From contig DJML01000007.1 of NCBI GenBank assembly GCA_002436505.1, positions 1-7,225 on the forward strand: a DNA stretch of 7,225 bases. The letters run 5' to 3'. The position numbers were made by a program, and so were the translations under genes. The notes under the pieces were generated by a model, which was not told where the DNA came from, ran no database searches, and saw only the letters and a list, made by a program, of their open reading frames with translations. This document shows, piece after piece, positions 1-7,117 of this stretch. The DNA comes from Bacteroidetes bacterium UBA6491. Its GTDB lineage: Bacteria; Bacteroidota; Bacteroidia; NS11-12g; UBA9320. The number at the start of each line of letters is the position of its first letter. Within the stretch, counting starts at the first letter, position 1.

Positions 1-1236
1 GACAGAAATCTGTTCGAACAGGAAGTGAGCGGCGAACACAAGAAACTTGGCCAGGTCTTTTCGAAAGCAGCGAACAACTCCATCCGCGCCATCAATCAAA
101 GAAATTTCACACTTCTTGGCGATCCCGGAATAAGGCTGGCATATCCGAAATACAATGTTGTGACGACCAAAGTGAACGATTCACTCATAAGTGCCGGCGC
201 AGACACAATTAAAGCATTTACTAAAATGAGGTTTGAAGGAGAGATAAGGGATCTCTCCGGAAATCTTGTGGATGATTTTGAAGGGATCGTGGGGCCTACC
301 GTTTATGACAAGGCCATTGAATACAGGACGCTTAAAAATGATCCCGGAAGTAAGGTCACTTCGTTCTATCTTCAAAACAGCGCTATTTACAGAGGAAAGG
401 TATCGGTTACAGACGGCAAATTCTTTTTCGAATTTGTTGTTCCCAAGGACATTGATTACCGGTATGGCAACGGCAAGATCGTTTATTACGCCCAATCAGC
501 TGATGCAGATGCAAACGGTGTCAACCTTGATCTGATCGTTGGAGGTTCAGGCAAGGATCAGATACGTGATTCCATTCCCCCGACAATAGAAATATTTCTT
601 GACGATACCGAATTCATATTCGGAGGTCTGACCGGTGAAAACACCAATTTGCTTGTAAACCTCTTTGATGAGAATGGGATTAATACCGTCGGTAATGGGA
701 TTGGAAGGAACATTACGGCGACACTGGATGAGGATACAGAGAAAGAAGAAGTATATGTACTCAATGACTTTTACCAGGCAAAGCTCAACAGTTATCAGGA
801 GGGTGAGATCGAATATCGTCTTAACGACCTTGAAGAAGGCCGTCATACGGTAAAAGTAAAAGTCTGGGATGTTTTCAACAATTCAAGTGAAGCCTACACC
901 GAATTTGTAGTTGCCGAAGATGCTGATATGGCACTGGATCATGTTCTTAACTATCCGAATCCGTTCACCACCTTTACAACCTTTCATTTTGACCATAACA
1001 AATCAGGAAGACATCTTGATGTGACAATAAAGATCCTCTCTCCTACCGGGCGTGTCATTAAAACTCTTTTTGCAAGCAATGTCGCTGCAGGAGGACATTT
1101 CCAGGGCATAAACTGGAATGGGAAAGACGATTATGGAGATACGATAGGAAGAGGAGTTTACGTTTATAAGGTATCCGTTAAAAGTGATGACGGTACTTCT
1201 GCAACAGAATACCAGAAGTTGGTCATCCTAAAATAA
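1..1236 (+). CDS. porU: Type IX secretion system sortase PorU, C-terminal part (5' end outside window)
   Basis: PorU is the surface-located C25 (gingipain-like) cysteine peptidase of the T9SS. It cleaves the C-terminal sorting domain off secreted cargo and helps link the cargo to the cell surface. The frame is open from base 1, so the 411 codons seen are the end of a larger gene; family members are usually over 1,000 residues. The catalytic Cys and His must lie upstream and cannot be checked. Numbering codons from base 1, the end of the peptidase domain is seen at about 35-53 (NFTLLGDP followed by RLAYPKY). Next come beta-rich Ig-like segments, with the conserved DENGINTVGNGIG at about 223-235 and VKVWDVFNNSSEA near 286-298. 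A C-terminal sorting-like or FlgD-like beta domain lies at about 313-411 and contains NYPNPF. The internal GTG at base 25 is not the real start. porV follows 58 bp downstream on the same strand, an arrangement typical of Bacteroidota. The identification rests on recalled family motifs. Confidence 0.93.
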   Translation, partial: DRNLFEQEVSGEHKKLGQVFSKAANNSIRAINQRNFTLLGDPGIRLAYPKYNVVTTKVNDSLISAGADTIKAFTKMRFEGEIRDLSGNLVDDFEGIVGPTVYDKAIEYRTLKNDPGSKVTSFYLQNSAIYRGKVSVTDGKFFFEFVVPKDIDYRYGNGKIVYYAQSADADANGVNLDLIVGGSGKDQIRDSIPPTIEIFLDDTEFIFGGLTGENTNLLVNLFDENGINTVGNGIGRNITATLDEDTEKEEVYVLNDFYQAKLNSYQEGEIEYRLNDLEEGRHTVKVKVWDVFNNSSEAYTEFVVAEDADMALDHVLNYPNPFTTFTTFHFDHNKSGRHLDVTIKILSPTGRVIKTLFASNVAAGGHFQGINWNGKDDYGDTIGRGVYVYKVSVKSDDGTSATEYQKLVILK

Positions 1237-1258
1237 ATTGTTTTCGAAAGAAAATAAT
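1237..1258 (+). other. AT-rich inverted repeat with GAAA loop between porU and porV
   Basis: Bases 1237-1245 (ATTGTTTTC) can pair with 1250-1258 (GAAAATAAT) around a GAAA tetraloop. This gives nine pairs, of which one is a G-U wobble and only one is G-C. It begins directly after the porU stop codon and overlaps the spacer of the proposed porV promoter. No T-run follows, so it is a poor intrinsic terminator. It could be a weak processing or attenuation element, or simply chance in AT-rich DNA. Confidence 0.3.
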
Positions 1259-1265
1259 AACTTTG
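1237..1265 (+). promoter_or_regulatory. Bacteroidota-type promoter for porV
   Basis: The -7 element TAACTTTG at 1258-1265 matches the Bacteroidota consensus TAnnTTTG exactly. ATTG at 1237-1240 supplies a TTG-type -33 element with a 17-bp spacer. Transcription would begin near 1270 and leave a leader of about 25 nt before the porV start codon. This suggests porV can be transcribed on its own as well as by read-through from porU. Confidence 0.6.
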
Positions 1266-1294
1266 TTGATTAATAAAACCGAAATAGAAGCAGT

Positions 1295-2533
1295 TTGAAA
1301 GCACCTAAATTTCACCAATCATCAGTATTATTATTCCTTATGCTCACCTTTTGTGGACCGGCATTCGGACAAATCAGATCTGAAGAAAACCTTCTGGGAC
1401 AGATGAATGTGATCACCACAGCTGTTCCTTTCCTGACCATAACACCGGATGCAAGAGCTGCCGCTATGGGCGATGTAGGAGTAGCAACTACTCCGGATGC
1501 AGCATCCATACACTGGAACCCTGGGAAACTTTCTTTTATCAAGGAAGACGGCGGTGTATCTATGTCCGCTGCACCCTGGCTAAGGCAATTGGTGCCTGAC
1601 GTGTGGTTATATTATCTGTCAGGTTACAAAAAGGTTGGGCTTAAAAAGAGAAGTGCCGTTTCAGGATCATTGAGATATTTTACACTTGGCGACATCCAGT
1701 TCACGGATAACCAGGGTAATCCTCTCGGAAGCGACGAGCCAAAGGAATTTGCTTTCGATGGCTCTTATTCAACAATGCTGTCAGACAATCTGTCCGTAGG
1801 CGTAGCGATTCGTTTCATCAATTCAAGACTTACCTCAGGTACCTTTAACGGTGTTGATATCCGTCCGGGATTGTCAGGAAGCGGAGACATCGGTATATAC
1901 TGGAAGGACGAGGACATTAAGATCGGTGACAGGAAATACAATTATGCCCTTGGACTGGCGCTAACCAATATGGGTTCCAAGATGACATATACCAATGACG
2001 CAGAACGTGATTTCATCCCGATCAACATGAGGATCGGTACCTTCTGGGAAACGCAGATCGATGAGTATAATCGCATAGGAATAGCCGTCGATTTCAACAA
2101 ACTGATGGTTCCTAGTCCTCAACCCGTATATGCTAAAGATACTTTAGGAAATGATATCGTTGATAAGGACGGAAACCGGCAAATTGAGAACTGGGAGACC
2201 TCTGATCAGCCTGTCGTAGCAGGTATGTTCAATTCTTTCTACGATGCACCGGCAGGATTCAGGGAAGAATTAAAGGAGTACACCACCTCGATCGGACTGG
2301 AATACTGGTACGCGGATGAATTTGCCTTCCGCACAGGATATTTCAGGGAGTCAGACACCAAAGGTGGCAGAAATTACATGACACTGGGTATCGGACTTCG
2401 TTACCAGGTATTTGGCCTTGATGTTGCTTACCTGAGACCATTTGCTCAACGACATCCACTGGAAAATACGTTAAGGTTCAGTCTGTCATTCAATATTGAT
2501 GAATTCAAGAACCAGAATGCGACCGGACAATAA
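1295..2533 (+). CDS. porV: Type IX secretion system outer-membrane protein PorV (LptO)
   Basis: PorV is an outer-membrane beta-barrel of the FadL-like fold. It collects T9SS substrates at the translocon and carries them to the PorU sortase complex. The 412 residues fit the family size. Residues 1-26 form a signal peptide: a short basic start (KAPK), a hydrophobic core VLLFLMLTF, and an AFG or FGQ cleavage region. The family signature is at 49-78 (ITPDARAAAMGDVGVATTPD, then SIHWNP). A second conserved stretch lies at 310-328 (GMFNSFYDAPAGFREELKE), and the barrel end has GLDVAYLRPF and NTLRFSLSF. The start is TTG: it gives a complete signal peptide, whereas the first in-frame ATG (1340) would cut into the hydrophobic core. 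No strong Shine-Dalgarno is visible, which is normal in this phylum. The gene ends with two consecutive TAA codons. Location beside porU supports PorV rather than its paralogue PorQ. Confidence 0.95.
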   Translation: MKAPKFHQSSVLLFLMLTFCGPAFGQIRSEENLLGQMNVITTAVPFLTITPDARAAAMGDVGVATTPDAASIHWNPGKLSFIKEDGGVSMSAAPWLRQLVPDVWLYYLSGYKKVGLKKRSAVSGSLRYFTLGDIQFTDNQGNPLGSDEPKEFAFDGSYSTMLSDNLSVGVAIRFINSRLTSGTFNGVDIRPGLSGSGDIGIYWKDEDIKIGDRKYNYALGLALTNMGSKMTYTNDAERDFIPINMRIGTFWETQIDEYNRIGIAVDFNKLMVPSPQPVYAKDTLGNDIVDKDGNRQIENWETSDQPVVAGMFNSFYDAPAGFREELKEYTTSIGLEYWYADEFAFRTGYFRESDTKGGRNYMTLGIGLRYQVFGLDVAYLRPFAQRHPLENTLRFSLSFNIDEFKNQNATGQ

Positions 2534-2573
2534 TAAATTGGAGACCAGCTAAAGGCAACCAATTAAATATTAA

Positions 2574-2603
2574 AAAAAGCCGAAGATAGTTCTTCGGCTT
2601 TTT
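2574..2603. terminator. Bidirectional intrinsic terminator between porV and lon
   Basis: A perfect 13-bp inverted repeat pairs AAAAAGCCGAAGA (2574-2586) with TCTTCGGCTTTTT (2591-2603) around a TAGT loop. The core GCCGAAGA/TCTTCGGC is flanked by an A-tract on the left and a T-tract on the right, so the hairpin is followed by U residues when read from either strand. It sits between the convergent ends of porV and lon, 40 bp past the porV stop and 20 bp past the lon stop, and can end both transcripts. Confidence 0.92.
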
Positions 2604-2623
2604 CTTTTTTCATTTAATTCTCG

Positions 2624-5110
2624 TTAAAGAGCTACATTTTCAAGTTTTCCGTTAGATGGAATCTTCCAATCAACTGCGTTATCAACTTTCTCTTCAAGTA
2701 AAGCAAGGTCAAGAACTTCAAGCATGTTTTTCACAAAATGGAAGGTCAGGTCCTTAACATATTCAGGAGCAATATCTTCAACATCTTTTCTATTGCTTGA
2801 AGAAAGTATTATCTCCATAATTCCCGCTCTTTTGGCGGCAAGGATCTTCTCTTTAATACCACCTACAGGCAGTACTTTTCCTCTAAGAGTGATCTCGCCG
2901 GTCATGGCCAGATGACTTTTAACTTTTCTCTGGGTAATACTCGAAGCCATAGACGTGAGTATCGTTATTCCAGCTGAAGGGCCGTCCTTTGGAACCGCAC
3001 CAGCAGGAAAATGAAGATGGATGTCGTAATTATCAAAGATGCGCGGGTCAATATCCAAATATTCAGCATTTGCCTTCAAAAATGTTGAGGCCGTAATGGC
3101 GGATTCCTTCATAACATCTCCAAGCTGACCAGTAAGTGTAAATTTACCTTTTCCGAACGTTAGTCTGCTTTCTACGAACAAGATCTCACCGCCTACCGCT
3201 GTCCAGGCAAGTCCAGGGACAACACCTGCTATATCGTTCGACTCGTAAGCATCTTTTTCTATTCGTTGGCTACCTAGCACCTTCGCAGCTGTTTTTAACG
3301 ATACCGCTCCACTTTTCAAGGTACCGTTCACTACTTCTTTTGCCTGATGACGCGCCAAAGTGGCAATCAGTTTTTCCAGGCCCCGCACCCCTGATTCCCT
3401 TGTATAATGCATAATAACGTCTAGCAGTACCTTATCTGAAACACTGAATTCCTTTGCCTTCAGCCCATGGGCCTTTCTTTGTTTTGGCACCAGATATTTC
3501 TTAGCTATCTGCAACTTCTCCTCGATCGTATACCCGTTGATCTCAATGATCTCCATTCTGTCGCGAAGGGCAGGCTGGATCGTATCCAGACGGTTTGCAG
3601 TGGTAATAAACATCACGCGTGAAAGGTCATAATCCAGCTCAACGTAATTGTCGTGGAATGAGCTGTTCTGCTCAGGGTCCAGGATCTCTAACAGCGCGGA
3701 TGACGGATCACCCCTGAAATCACTGCCAATTTTATCAATCTCATCAAGAACAATGACAGGATTTGACGTTCCGGTCTTTTTCAACGACTGTATAATTCTG
3801 CCTGGCATCGCACCTATATAGGTCTTTCTGTGTCCTCTCAACTCTGCTTCATCGTGCAATCCGCCAAGCGACATTCTTTCATATTTTCGTCCGACTGCTT
3901 TCGCGATGCTTCTTCCAAGCGATGTCTTTCCTACTCCCGGAGGGCCATACAGGCAGAGGATCGGACTTTTCATGTCGCCTTTTAGTTTCAGCACAGCAAG
4001 GTATTCAAGTATTCTTTCCTTGACCTTATCCAGCCCAAAATGGTCCGCATCAAGGATCTTTCTTGCTCTTTCAATGTCAAACTGATCCTTCGTAAAATTA
4101 TTCCATGGAAGGTCCAGCAGCAATTCCGTATAATTCAGACTAACTGAATAATCCGGTGCTGCAGGGTTCATCCGTTGCAGCTTGTCCAGTTCCTTATCAA
4201 ATGCTTTAGCAACCTCTTTGCTCCACTTTTTCTTTTTGCCCCTTGCCCTTAGTTTTTCTATCTCCTTATCGGGTGAATCCTGACCCAGTTCTTCCTGAAT
4301 CGCTCTAATCTGCTGATGAAGAAAATATTCACGTTGCTGCTTGTCAAGATCTACCTTAACCTTGGACTGTATCTGATTTTTAAGTTCAAGGATCTGCATT
4401 TCACGCGTCAGATGCTGGAGGACCACTTTGGCTCTCTTTTCAACATCCTGCATTTCAAGAATAGACTGCTTGTCGTCGATGTCTATATTTAAATGACTGG
4501 CAATGAAATTGATAAGGAAATTCGGACTGTCAATATTTTTAAGCGCAAAATTGGCTTCAGTAGGTATGTTGGGCGACAAATTGACAATGTTCTCAGCCAT
4601 ATCCCTAATCGAAGAAAGCAAAGCATCGAATTCCTTATTTTTCTTCGATTTAATGTCCTTCAGAACAGTAACCCTGGCCTTAAAATAAGGCTCCGTTTCA
4701 ATGATCTCCTCAACGGTAAATTTTTTCTTGCCCTGAATGATCGCCGTGATATTTCCATCAGGCATGCGGAGCATTCGCACGATATGTGCCAGGGTCCCGA
4801 CTTCAAAAAGATCATCCGGATCAGGGTCTTCGATACTTGAATCCCTTTGTGATATCACTCCGATTATCTTATCTTTCTGATACGCCTGCCTTATCAGTTT
4901 AATGGATTTATCACGGCCAACAGTAATTGGCACGACAACACCCGGAAATAGAACAGTGTTTCTCAGAGGGAGGATCGGCAGCTCTGTCGGATCGTTCTCA
5001 CGTTCCATCTCATCTTCATCCTCCTGGCTCAATAGTGTTATCAATTCAGATGGATCGCCATCATCATCCATAGCACTCATTGGAAAATATATTTTTTCTG
5101 TTTCGAACAT
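2624..5110 (-). CDS. lon: ATP-dependent Lon protease (endopeptidase La)
   Basis: Lon is a cytoplasmic homohexameric AAA+ serine protease that unfolds and degrades misfolded and regulatory proteins. The 828 residues are complete. Residues 1-42 form an acidic leader (DEDEMEREND). The substrate-binding N domain starts at LPILPLRNTVLFPG (44-57) and is followed by a helical, probably coiled-coil region at about 220-315 (KQQREYFLHQQIRAIQEELG). The AAA+ module shows Walker A GPPGVGKT (389-396), Walker B VIVLDEID (452-459), sensor-1 Asn506, arginine finger Arg518 in RDRME, and sensor-2 Arg576 in GVRGLEK. The protease domain has the catalytic Ser712 in KDGPSAG and Lys755 in GGIKEKI; the 43-residue spacing is that of the E. 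coli Ser679/Lys722 pair. All key residues are intact. ATG at 5110 was chosen as start; Met11 and Met14 are alternatives. The symporter gene lies 58 bp upstream on the same strand, so read-through from it is possible. Confidence 0.98.
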   Translation of the reverse strand: MFETEKIYFPMSAMDDDGDPSELITLLSQEDEDEMERENDPTELPILPLRNTVLFPGVVVPITVGRDKSIKLIRQAYQKDKIIGVISQRDSSIEDPDPDDLFEVGTLAHIVRMLRMPDGNITAIIQGKKKFTVEEIIETEPYFKARVTVLKDIKSKKNKEFDALLSSIRDMAENIVNLSPNIPTEANFALKNIDSPNFLINFIASHLNIDIDDKQSILEMQDVEKRAKVVLQHLTREMQILELKNQIQSKVKVDLDKQQREYFLHQQIRAIQEELGQDSPDKEIEKLRARGKKKKWSKEVAKAFDKELDKLQRMNPAAPDYSVSLNYTELLLDLPWNNFTKDQFDIERARKILDADHFGLDKVKERILEYLAVLKLKGDMKSPILCLYGPPGVGKTSLGRSIAKAVGRKYERMSLGGLHDEAELRGHRKTYIGAMPGRIIQSLKKTGTSNPVIVLDEIDKIGSDFRGDPSSALLEILDPEQNSSFHDNYVELDYDLSRVMFITTANRLDTIQPALRDRMEIIEINGYTIEEKLQIAKKYLVPKQRKAHGLKAKEFSVSDKVLLDVIMHYTRESGVRGLEKLIATLARHQAKEVVNGTLKSGAVSLKTAAKVLGSQRIEKDAYESNDIAGVVPGLAWTAVGGEILFVESRLTFGKGKFTLTGQLGDVMKESAITASTFLKANAEYLDIDPRIFDNYDIHLHFPAGAVPKDGPSAGITILTSMASSITQRKVKSHLAMTGEITLRGKVLPVGGIKEKILAAKRAGIMEIILSSSNRKDVEDIAPEYVKDLTFHFVKNMLEVLDLALLEEKVDNAVDWKIPSNGKLENVAL

Positions 5111-5139
5111 AGTTTGTCAATGTGTCATACTACATATAG

Positions 5140-5165
5140 CAAATGCAGCTATCTACATTTATCAA
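5140..5165 (-). promoter_or_regulatory. Possible weak promoter for lon
   Basis: On the minus strand TGCATTTG (5147-5140) matches TAnnTTTG except at the second base. A TTG (5165-5163) lies 15 bp upstream of it, shorter than the usual 17-23 bp. The element ends 29 nt before the lon ATG, close to the distance seen for the two better promoters in this window. The imperfect matches keep this tentative. Confidence 0.25.
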
Positions 5166-5168
5166 TTG

Positions 5169-6998
5169 TCATGCCAAGGTGAATAATTTTCCTTTTTTGG
5201 CAGCAAAAGCAAATATTATCAATGCAACTGTCATAGCTACTAAATAATACAATGCGTCTGAAAAAAGACCGTTAAAAATCCACTTCCCAACAAAGAAAAG
5301 GCATGAGTACACCATAATTACTCCTGCCACCCAGGCACTCATTAGCCATCCAACAAGGCTGTTATCGGCCTCTCCGGTTTTTCCCCACCAACCCATTGGC
5401 CGTACTCTGTTATAAAATTCAATCAGTTTATCCTTGCCAACAGGCCGGGTGAATAACACAACGATCAGCCAGGATGCCGTTGTAATTAGAACAGAGACCA
5501 TGACACTGTAGCCCATATCAAAATACCAAAGGTCAGGTGTCGCTCCCTGTGGAACAGAATGTGTATTTAAATAAACTGTTTTATAATAATTAATAACGAG
5601 ATATACTATAAAAGGAACAACCGTAGCAACCACTTCCGCCCAAGCATTGATCCGCCACCAGAACCACCTGAAAATCAGCACTACCCCTACCCCTGCTCCA
5701 CATTGAAGAATAAACTCCCACACACCCTTAACGCTTTCCACCTGCATAGAAACCAGAAGTCCGATGATCATAATTATGACTGTGCTTCCGCGGCTTATTT
5801 TAATGATCCCCGAATCTGACATTTCCTTCCCTTTCTTTTTTTGCCACGGAACGATCAGATCGTTCACTATATAACATGCCCCCCAGTTGATCTGGGTAGA
5901 GATCGTACTCATATAGGCACCCAGAAAGGCGACAAGTAAAAGGCCGGTAAGTCCTACAGGCATAAAATCACGGATGGCAAACACAAAACCCATTCTTGTA
6001 TGTTCAAGGTCCGGATACAAAACCATTGCACAAAGGCCAACTATTATCCATGGCCAGGGCCTCAGACAGTAATGTGCAACCTGAAACAGAAGCGTAGCTT
6101 TCACTGCAGAGCCTTCATCCTTTGCTGACAGCATGCGTTGCGCAATGTAACCTCCTCCTCCCGGTTCCTGCCCTGGGTACCAGGATGTCCACCACAGAAG
6201 ACCTATATATGCAAAAAAGGAAGACAATGTCAAGCCAAAAGTGCGCAGGCCATTGTTTACAGAATTCCCAATGGATCCCGAAGCACCCGTACCTTCATTC
6301 AGAGAAGGGAAAAAAGACAGCGCACCTTCCGGTAATCTTTCTTTAAGTCCTTCCACCCCACCTATCTGAGGAGATCGAAGAACGATCACTGCAAGAATGA
6401 TACAGCCTATCATAGCAACAGCAAATTGAAAAGCATCGGTCAATACAATTCCTTTCAAGCCCGAAATAGCTGAATAAACAGCCACTATTCCCATAATTCC
6501 GGCACTTATCCAAAAGGCAGTTTGTCTGTCCACATCAAGAAATACTTCGATCAGGGACATAAATGCCAGATTTACCCACCCAATGATCATTGCATTGATG
6601 AACAGGCCCAGGTAGACCGATTTAAATCCTCTTAAGAACCGTGCTGACCAACCGTCGTAGCGTAGGTGGATAAATTCCACTTCCGTCAGCACCCCTGAGC
6701 GCCTCCACAGTTTAGCAAAAAACACGGTGGTCAGGATACCTCCTATCAGGAAATTCCACCAAAGCCAATTCTTGGCAATGCCCCCTTAAGCAATAAGCTC
6801 GGTAACCGCCAGGGGGGTATCGGCAGCAAAGGTAGTGGCCACCATTGAGATGCCTGCCAGATACCAGGGCATCTGCCCACCGCCTAAAAAAAATCCTTTC
6901 AGGCCCTTCCCAGAAGTCACCTTGTTACGCAAGCTGATCCACAAGGAAAAAACCATGAAAATTCCAATAAATAACCAATCAATCCAGTGTATAGACAT
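5169..6998 (-). pseudogene. Sodium:solute symporter family (SSS/SLC5) gene interrupted by an in-frame stop codon
   Basis: Members of this family (TC 2.A.21) are inner-membrane LeuT-fold transporters that use a Na+ gradient to take up sugars, amino acids or other small solutes. The start ATG (6998) gives MSIHWIDWLFIGIF, and the first 70 codons cover the first membrane segment and most of the second (AGISMVATTFAADTPLAVTE). A TAA at codon 71 (6788-6786) stops translation. The same frame then continues without interruption to a TGA at 5169, for 609 residues in all if the stop is counted as one residue. After the stop, GGIAKNWLWWNF and LWRRSGVLTEVEF continue the family pattern. Further family motifs, in read-through numbering, are SGLKGIVLTDAFQ (about 179-191), GQEPGGGGYIAQRM (276-289), and MSTISTQIN (363-371), which resembles the Na2-site helix TM8. 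Many further hydrophobic segments follow. Restart at GTG 6725 would make a 518-residue piece lacking the first helices, unlikely to transport. This may be a recent nonsense mutation or a sequence error; the substrate cannot be told. Confidence 0.85.
6786..6788 (-). other. Premature ochre (TAA) stop inside the symporter frame
   Basis: On the minus strand the codons read GAG CTT ATT GCT TAA GGG GGC ATT GCC AAG. Both sides are in the same frame and join into one family-like sequence (TELIA, stop, GGIAKNWLWW). A single substitution from AAA, CAA or GAA would explain it. A frameshift would need two compensating indels. Confidence 0.9.
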
Positions 6999-7059
6999 TT
7001 CTCAAAAATAGAACATTGGCAATTTATTGTCACGATCTTTAAATCCACTATAAACTAAT

Positions 7060-7089
7060 TTTGCAAATACGTCAGAGGAATTATATTTG
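7060..7089 (+). promoter_or_regulatory. Bacteroidota-type promoter for the lipoprotein gene
   Basis: TTTG at 7060-7063 (-33 element) and TATATTTG at 7082-7089 (-7 element, exact TAnnTTTG match) are separated by 18 bp, within the usual range. Transcription would start near 7094, about 24 nt before the ATG at 7118. An AAAGG at 7106-7110, just before ATAGAAG, may act as a weak ribosome-binding site. Confidence 0.65.
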
Positions 7090-7117
7090 TGTTAATATTA
7101 TATCTAAAGGATAGAAG

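Noticed and set aside
181..846. Open frames on the minus strand opposite porU (181-495 and 547-846)
   Set aside because: They lie antisense to a clearly conserved coding sequence and their translations resemble no family I know. They are best explained as shadows of the porU frame.
1340..1372. Cys20 of PorV as a lipobox cysteine
   Set aside because: The residues before it are L-T-F. Signal peptidase II needs a small residue at -1, and PorV is a barrel with an ordinary signal peptide ending near AFGQ.
4493..4840. Open frames on the plus strand opposite lon (4493-4840 and 4902-5186)
   Set aside because: They are fully or mostly antisense to lon, which has all family motifs, and they show no signal of their own.
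5136..5152. Small inverted repeat ATAGC/GCTAT with a 7-nt loop before lon
   Set aside because: Five base pairs with an AT-rich loop are easily found by chance, and no known heat-shock operator pattern is matched.
6122..6346. Plus-strand open frames inside the symporter region
   Set aside because: They are antisense to conserved symporter motifs (GQEPGGGGYIAQRM), and their low-complexity translations do not look like real proteins.
6786..6788. Programmed stop-codon read-through or codon reassignment in the symporter
   Set aside because: The TAA is not in a known read-through context, no recoding structure is apparent downstream, and TAA is used as the normal stop of porU, porV and lon here.
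7056..7063. TAATTTTG as a second -7 element upstream of the lipoprotein gene
   Set aside because: It matches TAnnTTTG but has no TTG at the right distance upstream. It more likely just contains the -33 element of the promoter at 7060-7089.
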